NCBI GenBank assembly: GCA_047635255.1
Contig: JBLIIR010000018.1
Span: 1-19,580 of the forward strand
Source of the DNA: Porticoccus sp047635255
GTDB taxonomy: Bacteria; Pseudomonadota; Gammaproteobacteria; Pseudomonadales; Porticoccaceae
DNA: 19,580 bases
Direction: 5' to 3'
The notes beneath the pieces were generated by a model, which was given only the letters and a program-made list of their open reading frames with translations, made no database searches and had not been told where the DNA came from. How positions within the stretch are numbered: the first letter of the stretch is position 1; each line of letters starts with the position of its first letter. Positions 8,501 through 15,479 of the stretch are shown here, piece by piece. Made by a program: the position numbers and the translations under genes.

Positions 8501-9518
8501 TTTAGAGAATATTCATCGTATCAATTTTGAACTAATCGATGAGTCTTCTTGCGTCCTTGCCATGAGCAAAGATTTAGTGGACTTGAAAACGCAGTATCGA
8601 GAGAAAATATCTGACACACTCGCTCGAGCGACAACCGACACGATTGAAAAAGAAGATCTAAAGGATTGGGAGTTTGAGGACTTGCCGGAGGTGTATTTGA
8701 TCCTTCAAAAAGGGTTCACCATTCGCGCCTATCCTGCGTTAGTTGTTAAAGAGAAGGCAATCAATTTAACCTTACTCGATAATCAAGAGTTAGCGACAAA
8801 TAAGACATTGTATGGGTTGACTCGGTTGCACCAAGCTATAGATTTGGTCTCAGTAAGGTATCTTAAAAAAGGCTTATTGAATGGAATGGATCTTCAGTTA
8901 AAGTTGGCTGGGCTTGGGGGAAAAGAGGGATTGATTCAGCAAATAATAGATAAAGCCTATTTTTTAAGTTTTCTTGAAGGTCAGGCAATACCCAGGAATA
9001 AATCTGATTTTGAATCCAGACATGCAGAAGGAAAAAATAAGGTTGTTTCAGCAGCTAATGAACTCGATGCGATGGTGTCGCCTTGGGCTTCTTTAATTGC
9101 TGATATTCGACGAGAGATGAAGAAGCATAAATTGTCTTATATGGAAACTGTTCAAGATATTGATCAGCAGCTCAATATGCTTTTTTGTGATGGATTTTTG
9201 TTTCAGACGCCAATGAAGCTGCTACGACAATATCATCGATACCTAAAGTCGATCCTTTGTCGTTTAGAGAAATTGCATCAGAATATAAATAAAGAGCAAA
9301 GCCAGATACTAGAGATACAGGACTTAGAGAACCGCTTGATAGAGCAAAATAAATTAATGGGAGAATCATCCTTAGCTACTATAGCTGAGTTCTGGGAACA
9401 TCGCCTTTTACTTCAAGAATATCGTGTATCTATGTTTTCTCAAGCCTTAAGGACTGTTGTTCCTGTTTCAAGAAAGCGAATTGATCTTCATTGGAAAAAA
9501 TTACAAAATCTGATTTAA
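5586..9518 (+). CDS. hrpA: ATP-dependent RNA helicase HrpA (DEAH-box)
   Basis: HrpA is a large DEAH-box RNA helicase; in E. coli it acts on mRNA processing and rescues stalled or collided ribosomes. At 1310 residues it matches the usual length (about 1300). Visible motifs are Walker A G-E-T-G-S-G-K-T at 100-107, Q-P-R-R-I-A-A near 129, D-E-A-H at 197-200, S-A-T at 229-231, and the motif VI stretch Q-R-K-G-R-C-G-R. After the helicase core come the winged-helix, ratchet and OB-like regions. The long C-terminal half (DUF3418) is specific to HrpA and absent from the shorter HrpB. It starts 10 bases after the fadD stop with only a weak ribosome binding site, so coupling to fadD is possible. Transcription ends at the hairpin at 9554-9581. 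Confidence 0.96.
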   Translation: MKLTQNERILWRKKIAVSLSVDRYSLDQALIRIGRCAETGQAVDIELKRFIKKLNHSCRQRSLRYASIPKIKYPEDLPIAERRDEIKEAILSNQVVIIAGETGSGKTTQLPKICLDLGRGATGLIGHTQPRRIAARTVASRIAEELGQPLGETVGYQVRFNETSSENTLIKLMTDGILLAEIQHDRYFSKYDTIIIDEAHERSLNIDFLLGYLKTILPKRPDLKLIITSATIDLEKFSQHFNGAPIIEVSGRTYPVDVEYIPALEDRDLGQSILDAVEHILTLPERGDILVFHSGEREIRETASVLRKAQLPHLDVVPLYARLSLSEQTKVFSLHKGIRVVLATNVAETSLTVPGIRYVVDPGTARISRYSYRTKVQRLPIEPISQASANQRKGRCGRISNGTCFRLYSEEDFNGRPSFTDPEIIRTNLASVILKMLHLKIGDIRDFSFLESPDNRLINDGYGLLQELQAVTKQSGLTEIGRKLCRIPTDPKLGRILLAAEDEGALKEVLIIISALSVQDPRDRPPDQQEAADLKHRKWQDKESDFSTLVNLWRHFEEQRQDLSRSQFDRYCRQNFVSPLRMREWRELHHQLHGICRELKIKENPQPAGYEAIHRSLLHGLLGQIGCRRTAVDSEGAEKKQEKISKEFTGTRNRKFYVFPGSSVSKAPPPWLMSAEMIETSRLFSHHNAKIDPSWLPTLAAHLVKKTYSEPHYSVRNGQVMAYEKQTLYGLLIVDKKRCAYGKINPVISREIFIRAALVEGGYRGKGKFFDHNLKLQDSLLNIESRTRRRDILVDDSVIFDFYDRLIPEDIVTLSGFEAWRKIKEQALEGGALKFLHMSADLLSQDSHCHPDISEFPDTIEWDGVSYLVSYHFEPGHVKDGVTVTVPVGVLHQVPMHLFDWLVPGMLRDKCIALVRGLSKPIRRNFVPVPDYVDKALESLKPSNIKLTEALGIHLKLQAGIDIQTDDWNQAFLENIHRINFELIDESSCVLAMSKDLVDLKTQYREKISDTLARATTDTIEKEDLKDWEFEDLPEVYLILQKGFTIRAYPALVVKEKAINLTLLDNQELATNKTLYGLTRLHQAIDLVSVRYLKKGLLNGMDLQLKLAGLGGKEGLIQQIIDKAYFLSFLEGQAIPRNKSDFESRHAEGKNKVVSAANELDAMVSPWASLIADIRREMKKHKLSYMETVQDIDQQLNMLFCDGFLFQTPMKLLRQYHRYLKSILCRLEKLHQNINKEQSQILEIQDLENRLIEQNKLMGESSLATIAEFWEHRLLLQEYRVSMFSQALRTVVPVSRKRIDLHWKKLQNLI

Positions 9519-9553
9519 AGATTTTTTAAGGCATGCACTGCTATTGATACAAA

Positions 9554-9581
9554 AAAAAGCGACTCAAAAGAGTCGCTTTTT
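9554..9581. terminator. Bidirectional rho-independent terminator between hrpA and the porin
   Basis: A perfect 12-bp inverted repeat: AAAAAGCGACTC at 9554-9565, loop AAAA, and GAGTCGCTTTTT at 9570-9581. It is flanked by A-runs on the left and T-runs on the right, so it works as a terminator in both directions. It sits 35 bases after the hrpA stop and 22 bases after the end of the convergent porin gene, ideal for both. Confidence 0.93.
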
Positions 9582-9603
9582 CCTCTGCGGGAGCCTTTAT
9601 TAA

Positions 9604-10851
9604 CTAGAACTTAGTCTTTAAATCAACCTGAAGGCGCTCGTAGTCGTACTGCGTTCCACGCGACTCTTTTCCGTACTCAGTGTCGAAGTAAGTAAGAGCT
9701 AATGAAGTATTTTTACTTAAGCCTAAAGCAGCGCTTAACTTAGAGCCTTTGGTGTCGGTTCCACCGCCACCAAAATCTGAATCAGTGTGCCCACCAAAGG
9801 TTGCGTCTTGCTCGAGATCTTGGTAAGCGTAACCGAATGCGAAACCACCTTTCTTCTTGGCACTACCCACTTTGACACCATAAACGAAACCAGTATCTTC
9901 TTTGGGATCAGAAACACCAGTTATGTCAGAATCACCGTCATTCTTGATATAATCAGCATAAAAGGTCGACTTTTGACCTGCGATTTTAGTTTTGACTTCT
10001 GCAAAAACTTGTTGTATTTCGTAATTGTAAGCATAAGTCGTTCCGCTCTTACTGTTACCGAACTGATCTGTCATTACATCAGCGAGCTCTGAACCTGAAA
10101 GTGGTATGTTGTAGTAACCTAAACCTACAGTAACCTTAGTATTCTTGTCGACTTTAAATTTATAGCCAACCTGTGCACCATAAGTTTCAATGATATCATT
10201 ATTGCCGCTAGAGCCATCATCACTATTCAAGAAATTATAGCCCAACGTTGCAAAGACATTATTGTTTTTATACTTTATATGCGCACCCTCTGGCCTTAAA
10301 TCACCATCGAAAAGTAACCCACTTTTTCCTGGCTTAAAATAAGGTACTTTCGTTTTACCAGCAGTCAAAGTCATATTGTCATAAAATTTCCAAGAAATAT
10401 AACCTTGGTCAAGTACAATACCCTTATCTGAGTTACTTCCATTAAAAGTTGAGTTAGAGGATACAGGATCTCCGCCACTAGTTCCGGTGGCTAGGGCAAA
10501 TCCTGCCTTCACGTCTTCGGATACTTGTGCGGTTATACCTAGGCGAGCACGTAGACGCGAACGATTGCGATCATCAGCCCCTACTCCTGAGAGTTTACGA
10601 TCATCCTCTATAGTTTCATAACGATAGCGCATGTCACCTTTGATTTTTATTTTTTCTGCCCAGGCTAACTTCTTCTTATTCTTGCCTAGAGTTGCAGTGT
10701 ATGTGTCCATGTTGTCAAGGCGTTTAGACAGTTGAGCCATTTGTACTTTTAATTCGGCGATAGAATCTTCACTGTGAATACCACTACCGGCCATAGCAAC
10801 AGGACTGAGGATTAGTGTTGTGATAGCTAAACAAAGTGCAGTATGTTTCAT
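9604..10851 (-). CDS. Putative outer-membrane porin (Porin_5-like)
   Basis: This is an outer-membrane beta-barrel, probably a diffusion channel for small solutes; substrate unknown. The start ATG (10849-10851) gives a 415-residue precursor. A TTG 15 bases upstream overlaps the GGAG ribosome binding site and is rejected. Residues 1-21 form a signal peptide ending A-M-A. A short coiled-coil-like segment follows (E-L-K-V-Q-M-A-Q-L-S-K-R-L-D-N-M). The rest has alternating aromatic/glycine beta strands. The blocks R-N-R-S-R-L-R-A-R-L-G, L-D-Q-G-Y-I-S-W-K-F and F-D-G-D-L-R-P-E-G resemble the putative-porin family PF16930. The protein ends in K-T-K-F; a terminal phenylalanine is the usual BAM recognition signal. 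It is monocistronic, diverging from mlaA and sharing a terminator with hrpA. Confidence 0.88.
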   Translation of the reverse strand: MKHTALCLAITTLILSPVAMAGSGIHSEDSIAELKVQMAQLSKRLDNMDTYTATLGKNKKKLAWAEKIKIKGDMRYRYETIEDDRKLSGVGADDRNRSRLRARLGITAQVSEDVKAGFALATGTSGGDPVSSNSTFNGSNSDKGIVLDQGYISWKFYDNMTLTAGKTKVPYFKPGKSGLLFDGDLRPEGAHIKYKNNNVFATLGYNFLNSDDGSSGNNDIIETYGAQVGYKFKVDKNTKVTVGLGYYNIPLSGSELADVMTDQFGNSKSGTTYAYNYEIQQVFAEVKTKIAGQKSTFYADYIKNDGDSDITGVSDPKEDTGFVYGVKVGSAKKKGGFAFGYAYQDLEQDATFGGHTDSDFGGGGTDTKGSKLSAALGLSKNTSLALTYFDTEYGKESRGTQYDYERLQVDLKTKF

Positions 10852-11250
10852 TTTATAGAGCTCCAATACTTGTTTATGTGTTGAGAGTAAATTTTTAAGC
10901 CTGCTTTTGGCCGGTTGAAAGCTTTAATAGGATTACAACCAAAGTTGTTCTTCTATATAAACTATGTCGCCTATTGTGGCGGACATATATTTCATTCTTA
11001 TGACTAACTAAGGATTTAAGAATAGTTTTATTTTTTTAGGGAACTTTTTTTATATAATAGAAATGAAATGCATTTTTAGTAGATTAGGAGAGGTATTTTG
11101 AGCTGTTCTACTATAAAGTAGGATATGTATAGTTGCTTTTTTGGTATACCTGAAAAAAGCGAAGGTGTAGAATTAGAAAAATTTATTTCAGCAAGCTAAT
11201 TGCTATAACCATAAAAATAATAATTTTTGATTAACCTTGGGGGTTATTGA
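10852..11250. promoter_or_regulatory. AT-rich divergent intergenic region between porin and mlaA
   Basis: This 399-base gene-free stretch must hold the promoters of the porin (- strand) and mlaA (+ strand). I see no convincing -35/-10 pair for either. It has three small inverted repeats: ACAAC-CAAA-GTTGT at 10935-10948; an imperfect ATGTCGCC/GGCGGACAT pair with one bulge at 10964-10986; and CTAC-TATAAA-GTAG near 11107-11120. The first two lie in the likely porin leader or promoter and could be regulator or RNA-structure sites. A GGAG ribosome binding site precedes the porin, and a run of five G at about 11239-11243 precedes mlaA. Confidence 0.55.
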
Positions 11251-12039
11251 ATGAAGCACACAGCGCTATTGTTAGCTGGAGTATTGTTATCAGGCCAAGT
11301 ATTTAGTGGTGGCGATCCTGAGTCGTCCAATGAAAGTGTAGCTCCTGCATCATCTTATGGAAGCTCTAGCTCTAGCTCTAGCTATCAATCTGAAGCCCTT
11401 GATCCAAAACTTAACTTGGATTACTCGATCTATGATCCATGGGAAGGATTTAACAGAAAAATCTTTGCCTTTAATGACACGATTGATACCTATGCATTTA
11501 AACCTCTAGCTAAAGGGTATCGGTTTGTCACACCTGATGTTGTGGAGGAGGGTTTTTCCCGTGTGTTCTCTAATCTGGGTGAGATCGTCAATATTGCCAA
11601 TGATTTGTTGCAGGGCAAGTTCAAGCAAGCCACCAACGATACTGGCCGATTCCTGATTAACAGTACCGTTGGCCTAGGTGGATTTTTTGATGTAGCGGAT
11701 AGTCTTGGATTGCCAAAAAATGAAGGCGAAGATTTTGGCCAAACCTTAGGTTTTTACGGCGTTAAAGAAGGCCCGTATTTAATGCTGCCTATTTTTGGTC
11801 CCAGCACACTTCGTGATGCTCCATCAAGAGTGGTTGATCAGCTGCTTAACCCAATTTCTGAAATAGACGATATACCTGCTCGTAACGCTCTGTATGGTTC
11901 AGATGGGCTGACATCTCGAGCTGACTTGCTAAAGGCGGAAGCGCTTTTTAAGGGTGACAAATATGCATTTTATCGTGATATCTATCTTCAGCGCCGTCAA
12001 TATTTAGTTGACGACGGAAAGGTAGAGGATGATTTTTAG
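11251..12039 (+). CDS. mlaA: Phospholipid-transport protein MlaA (VacJ family), no lipobox
   Basis: MlaA sits in the outer membrane, removes phospholipids from its outer leaflet and passes them to the MlaC-MlaFEDB system. The family signature D-P-W-E-G-F-N-R-K-I-F-A-F-N is at 62-75, followed by G-R-F-L-I-N-S-T-V-G-L-G-G-F-F-D-V-A and the E-D-F-G-Q-T-L-G-F-Y-G-V segment. E. coli MlaA is a lipoprotein. This one has a signal peptide (residues 1 to about 20) but no cysteine anywhere in its 262 residues, so it cannot be lipidated in the usual way. A Ser-rich linker (about 34-47) is encoded in part by a 6-bp tandem repeat. The mla transporter genes are not in the window. It is followed by the rssB-rssC pair, as in Pseudomonas. 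The start is preceded by a G-rich ribosome binding site. Confidence 0.92.
   Translation: MKHTALLLAGVLLSGQVFSGGDPESSNESVAPASSYGSSSSSSSYQSEALDPKLNLDYSIYDPWEGFNRKIFAFNDTIDTYAFKPLAKGYRFVTPDVVEEGFSRVFSNLGEIVNIANDLLQGKFKQATNDTGRFLINSTVGLGGFFDVADSLGLPKNEGEDFGQTLGFYGVKEGPYLMLPIFGPSTLRDAPSRVVDQLLNPISEIDDIPARNALYGSDGLTSRADLLKAEALFKGDKYAFYRDIYLQRRQYLVDDGKVEDDF
11362..11385 (+). repeat. Hexanucleotide tandem repeat inside mlaA
   Basis: AGCTCT occurs three times in a row (11362-11379), followed by a near copy AGCTAT (11380-11385). Each unit encodes Ser-Ser. Because the unit is 6 bp, gain or loss of copies would lengthen or shorten the Ser-rich linker behind the signal peptide without a frameshift. Confidence 0.8.
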
Positions 12040-12121
12040 TTCACTGCTTAGTGACATGCAAGTTTGCTAGCTCGAAATCAGGCCGCTATTAATTCTATAT
12101 GCCCGAGTAATTGGATAACCT

Positions 12122-13300
12122 ATGTCAATCAAAGGCGATCTCTTTATTGTATCCGACAGTTTGGATAACTGTCGGGTTTTAGAAGAGGATCTGGTTGATA
12201 CGGACTGGCAGGTCACTCAGTTCGAAGACATCTCTGAAGCCATAGCTGCTATCAAGACAAAACGACCTGCTGTAGTAGCTTTAGATTTGCCATTGGATTT
12301 GATGCAAGATAAGTTTTTTGCCCTACTAAGCTTAGACCTAGCAACTGCTTATATAGTTATTTTGCCTGAAGTTAATCCCCGTGAAGTTGCAAAATTTTTC
12401 CATCAAAATGCTTCCGATGTCCTAATTAAACCCTTTGCTGAAAATCGTTTTCAGGAGGCAATAGAGCGCGCTTCTGAATTTAAAAGCTTGATCCGTCAAA
12501 ATCTAGAATATCGCCAGCAGTTAGAGCAAGCTAATAGTGAATTGAATGATAGCTTGCATCTTCTTGAATTGGATCAAATTGCGGGAAGCCAGATTCAGAA
12601 TAGCTTGCTACCACCTACGCCACTACAAAAAGATAAGTATGAGATAGCTTACAGGATTTCTCCTTCGCTATATTTGAGCGGTGATTTTGTTGGATATAAT
12701 ATTTTATACGATCGCTATTTGGTTTTTTATGTCGCAGATGTATCAGGACATGGATCATCCTCTGCTTTTCTTACCGTGCTGCTAAAATTCGTATTTAGTC
12801 GCCTCTTAAAACGCCATAAAGCAAACAAAGACTTAGATGCCATGTCGATGGCTCCGAAGGGCTTTATTGAACATATTAATAGACAAATTATGGCACTTGA
12901 TTTGGATAAGCATTTGACTATTTTTGCCGGATCTCTCGATATGCAAAAAAACATTCTTCGTTATTCGGTGGCGTCACATATGCCTATGCCAGTGCTTATT
13001 TCCAATGGCGGGGTCCAGACCCTAAAGGGGAGAGGCAAACCTGTCGGGATCTTCAGCAAATGTAGTTGGGAAGTTCAGGAGATAAAATTACCTGATAAGT
13101 TTCTGTTAGCTTTGGTTTCTGATGGTGTTCTTGAGCTCTTGCCTGGTAAGTCACTTAAAGAAAAAGAAAAATTTATTTCCGATTCTGTCTCTCAGTCAGA
13201 CGAATCTATAGAGGACATTTGCGAAAGACTGGGTGTCAGTAAAAATAAAAAAGATGCGCCAGATGACGTCACTGTCTTAACTTTGCGGAAGGGTGGATAG
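12122..13300 (+). CDS. rssB: RssB-like response regulator with PP2C/SpoIIE phosphatase domain
   Basis: Predicted to dephosphorylate the STAS partner encoded next to it and so control a sigma-factor pathway; Pseudomonas relatives are called RssB and are tied to RpoS or stress control. Domains: a receiver (about 5-118), a helical linker (about 120-160, ending in I-Q-N-S-L-L-P-P) and a PP2C/SpoIIE phosphatase (about 170-390). The receiver has D12, the likely phospho-acceptor D55 (V-A-L-D-L-P-L) and K103 (L-I-K-P-F), but the usual Thr/Ser switch position is P82 (I-V-I-L-P-E). The phosphatase keeps its metal-binding acids: D188 (S-G-D-F), D206 (A-D-V-S-G-H-G), D334 (S-D-G-V-L-E) and D381-D382. No kinase domain is attached, unlike HsbR or CrsR. 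It abuts rssC with no gap. The ribosome binding site at 12122 is weak. Confidence 0.85.
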   Translation: MSIKGDLFIVSDSLDNCRVLEEDLVDTDWQVTQFEDISEAIAAIKTKRPAVVALDLPLDLMQDKFFALLSLDLATAYIVILPEVNPREVAKFFHQNASDVLIKPFAENRFQEAIERASEFKSLIRQNLEYRQQLEQANSELNDSLHLLELDQIAGSQIQNSLLPPTPLQKDKYEIAYRISPSLYLSGDFVGYNILYDRYLVFYVADVSGHGSSSAFLTVLLKFVFSRLLKRHKANKDLDAMSMAPKGFIEHINRQIMALDLDKHLTIFAGSLDMQKNILRYSVASHMPMPVLISNGGVQTLKGRGKPVGIFSKCSWEVQEIKLPDKFLLALVSDGVLELLPGKSLKEKEKFISDSVSQSDESIEDICERLGVSKNKKDAPDDVTVLTLRKGG

Positions 13301-13792
13301 GTGGCTCCCGGTAAAATTTTAGTATCACAAGGCGATCGCTCGCATATTATTAGGCTGGTGGGGGATGTGCGAGTCACTTTGTGCACATCATTAAATAATT
13401 ACATAGAGGCTATCTTCAAATCTGAAAAAATTTCCGAAATAATAGTTGATATGGTTGATACCGAAGGAGTGGACAGCACAACTCTCGGTCTTCTTGCTAA
13501 ACTGGCTATTTACTCTAATGAGAATTTTAAAATACGACCTATCGTTTTCTGTCCAGATGAAAGCGTTTATGAAACGCTTATGGTTATGGGGCTCGATGAT
13601 GTGTTTGAGATAGTGCAAAGCCTGCGATCAAGACTCGAAGATTACGAAGAGCTCTCTGTTGAAGACCCATCAGCTGTAGCGGATAGGACCAGACAGCATG
13701 TCTTAGACGCGCATCGCTTGCTGTCCTCTTTTAATGAAAAAAATAAACATGAATTTTTAGATTTAATCCAGGCGCTCGAAGAAGGGCGATAA
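13301..13792 (+). CDS. rssC: STAS-domain anti-anti-sigma factor (RssC-like)
   Basis: Anti-sigma-factor antagonists of this type bind an anti-sigma factor or regulator when unphosphorylated and are switched by serine phosphorylation. The STAS fold spans about residues 4-110, with I-I-R-L-V-G-D-V-R-V-T-L near the start. The phosphorylation loop is G-V-D-S-T-T-L-G-L-L, with S59 as the predicted site. A helical C-terminal extension (about 115-163) goes beyond a minimal STAS domain. The start is a GTG immediately after the rssB stop codon, so the two are almost certainly co-translated and form a phosphatase-substrate pair. The kinase that would phosphorylate S59 and the target sigma or anti-sigma factor are not in the window. 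Confidence 0.85.
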   Translation: MAPGKILVSQGDRSHIIRLVGDVRVTLCTSLNNYIEAIFKSEKISEIIVDMVDTEGVDSTTLGLLAKLAIYSNENFKIRPIVFCPDESVYETLMVMGLDDVFEIVQSLRSRLEDYEELSVEDPSAVADRTRQHVLDAHRLLSSFNEKNKHEFLDLIQALEEGR

Positions 13793-13797
13793 TTTTT

Positions 13798-13820
13798 ATA
13801 GCTTAACGGCGCTATTTTTT
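13798..13820 (+). terminator. Weak candidate terminator after rssC
   Basis: ATAGC (13798-13802) pairs with GCTAT (13811-13815) around an 8-base loop, followed by a T-run to 13820. It lies just after the rssC stop and overlaps the end of the convergent TerB-like gene. The stem is only 5 bp, so the call is tentative. Confidence 0.35.
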
Positions 13821-14252
13821 AGTTTTTTGTTTGGTTTTTATGAAATCTGCATGAGGTACATAAATAAGCTCTGCTATTCGTCGAATAATGGCTTCTTCGT
13901 GCTTATCAAGCACCTCATCGGCAAAGGCGACTTGCCAAAGATTTTCAATTAAATCCTTCTTCTTTTCTGCATCAAATTGATCATTAATGAGACGTGTAAA
14001 CTGATAGAGTGAGGTAGCCTCCTCAACTTCTTCCTTTGCGAGCTTTAGAAGTTGGTCAATTTCACTCTCTTGCAGGTCGAATTGATGCTCGAATATCTTT
14101 TTAATGGCAGATAGCTCTTTATCTGAAATTTTACGATCAATCACCATTACTTCTACCATGAGTGCTGCCGCAGCTAGGTGTTGTTGGTGTTGTTTATCAC
14201 CCGTAGGGTCGGTGATTTTAGTCGTAAAAAATTGCCGAATGTTATTGATCAA
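13812..14252 (-). CDS. TerB-like domain protein
   Basis: A 146-residue, mostly helical protein of the TerB-like superfamily, named after tellurite resistance; most members, including this one, have no proven link to tellurite. Two internal acidic-helix repeats are visible: M-V-E-V-M-V-I-D-R-K-I-S-D-K-E-L at about 32-47, and the related A-F-A-D-E-V-L-D-K-H-E-E-A-I-I-R-R-I near 108-125. Both have the metal-loop-like D/E pattern of the family. There is no signal peptide or membrane helix. The start is a TTG at 14252, chosen because a perfect AAGGAG ribosome binding site (plus-strand 14261-14266) lies eight bases before it and no ATG fits. It follows dusA on the same strand by 18 bases and is probably co-transcribed with it. 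Confidence 0.8.
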   Translation of the reverse strand: MINNIRQFFTTKITDPTGDKQHQQHLAAAALMVEVMVIDRKISDKELSAIKKIFEHQFDLQESEIDQLLKLAKEEVEEATSLYQFTRLINDQFDAEKKKDLIENLWQVAFADEVLDKHEEAIIRRIAELIYVPHADFIKTKQKTKK

Positions 14253-14270
14253 TGATAGAACTCCTTAAAT

Positions 14271-15314
14271 TTATTGTGACATGACATGGTTTAGTGCTTC
14301 AAAAAGAACATCAATACCAGCATTGGGGTAATGGGCATTCTCGCTAATATGCTGCCTGAATTTACGACCCCCGGGAAGCCCCTTGTATAATCCAAGGAGA
14401 TGTCGAGTCATATGGCTCAATTTAACTCCTGATGATAGTTCATTTTCAAAGGTTTGAGCGAACTGTTTGATGACTTCTTTTCGTGTAACTTGAGGTCTGT
14501 TACTTTGATATATCTTCCGATCAACGTCAGACAACAAGTAAGGATTTTGATAGGCTTCTCGCCCCATCATCACGCCATCAACATGCCTTAGTATATCCAA
14601 GGCATGGTCCAAAGTTTTTATTCCTCCATTGAGAATGACCTCAAGGTCTGGAAAATCACGCTTGAGTTGATATACGTGCTCATAGTTTAAGGGGGGAATC
14701 TCTCGATTTTCTTTCGGGCTTAGGCCCGTTAACCAAGCTTTTCTAGCGTGAATAATAAATGTCTGGCACCCAGCATCAGCTACTGTACCGACGAAGTCTG
14801 ATAAAAATTGATAACTTTCATCATCATCGACACCAATTCTATGCTTAATAGTAATCGGAGTGTCAGAGGTTTCTTTCATGGCTTTAAAACACCTGGCGAC
14901 TAATGGGGCGTCTTTCATGAGTGCGGCACCAAAGTTGCCTGACTGAACTCGGTCACTAGGACAGCCGCAATTGAGGTTGACCTCATCGTATCCATAGTCG
15001 TCAGCAAGCTTAACGCTTCGAGATAAAGCCTCTGGGTCGCTCCCTCCTAGCTGTAGGGCAATTGGATGCTCCGCCTTATCATAATGCAAATGACGCCTAG
15101 TATCTCCGTATATGAGCGCACCAGTTGTGATCATTTCTGTATAAAGCACGGCATGCTTGCTCAGTAAACGATGAAAAAGACGACAGTAGCGATCGGTAAA
15201 ATCCATCATGGGGGCAACAGAAAAACGCCTGTTTAGCGGGATTTCTGATGGAGCTTCGATGGCATGCGCGTCATTTGACATTGAGTTTAGCCGTTGATTT
15301 TTGAAAGATGACAT
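14271..15314 (-). CDS. dusA: tRNA-dihydrouridine(20/20a) synthase DusA
   Basis: DusA is an FMN enzyme that reduces uridine to dihydrouridine at positions 20 and 20a of the tRNA D-loop using NADPH. The TIM-barrel core starts with R-F-S-V-A-P-M-M-D-F-T-D-R. The catalytic cysteine is C118 in L-N-C-G-C-P-S-D-R-V-Q. Also seen are I-K-H-R-I-G-V-D-D (FMN/phosphate region), F-I-I-H-A-R-K-A-W-L-G-L-type residues, I-L-N-G-G-I-K and V-M-M-G-R-E-A-Y. The DusA-specific C-terminal helix bundle contains T-R-H-L-L-G-L-Y-K-G-L-P-G-G-R-K. Length 347 against about 345 in E. coli. The start is uncertain: ATG at 15314 or 15281 are both possible, and neither has a good ribosome binding site. It diverges from gltX. 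Confidence 0.95.
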   Translation of the reverse strand: MSSFKNQRLNSMSNDAHAIEAPSEIPLNRRFSVAPMMDFTDRYCRLFHRLLSKHAVLYTEMITTGALIYGDTRRHLHYDKAEHPIALQLGGSDPEALSRSVKLADDYGYDEVNLNCGCPSDRVQSGNFGAALMKDAPLVARCFKAMKETSDTPITIKHRIGVDDDESYQFLSDFVGTVADAGCQTFIIHARKAWLTGLSPKENREIPPLNYEHVYQLKRDFPDLEVILNGGIKTLDHALDILRHVDGVMMGREAYQNPYLLSDVDRKIYQSNRPQVTRKEVIKQFAQTFENELSSGVKLSHMTRHLLGLYKGLPGGRKFRQHISENAHYPNAGIDVLFEALNHVMSQ

Positions 15315-15434
15315 TATATCTGGAAATGTCTCGATATGGCTTTAATTACGGGTGCCTGCTGTATGAATTTTAATGATATGAAGAAATCGTATATTTTATG
15401 GGGATAACAAAGTGATTGAACAAATAAAAAAAAG

Positions 15435-15440
15435 TATAAT
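15435..15440 (+). promoter_or_regulatory. Candidate -10 element of the gltX promoter
   Basis: A perfect TATAAT at 15435-15440, 39 bases before the gltX start. The nearest TTGAAC (15416-15421) leaves a spacer of only 13 bases, too short for a normal -35, so the -35 is weak or undefined. The surrounding A-tract (15422-15433) may help as an UP-like element. Confidence 0.45.
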
Positions 15441-15479
15441 GGACATTAGCATATTAACTTTTTATTAGCGGGATATCTG

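Noticed and set aside
10851..11268. The porin and MlaA precursors both begin M-K-H-T-A-L, across the divergent region.
   Set aside because: The codons differ and similarity stops within the signal peptide; short signal sequences converge easily, so this is not evidence of shared origin.
13812..14252. Tellurite resistance as the function of the TerB-like protein.
   Set aside because: No other ter genes are nearby; TerB-like domains are widespread outside tellurite operons, and here it is paired with dusA.
15416..15440. TTGAAC/TATAAT as a complete sigma-70 promoter for gltX.
   Set aside because: The spacer is only 13 bases; only the -10 element was kept as a feature.
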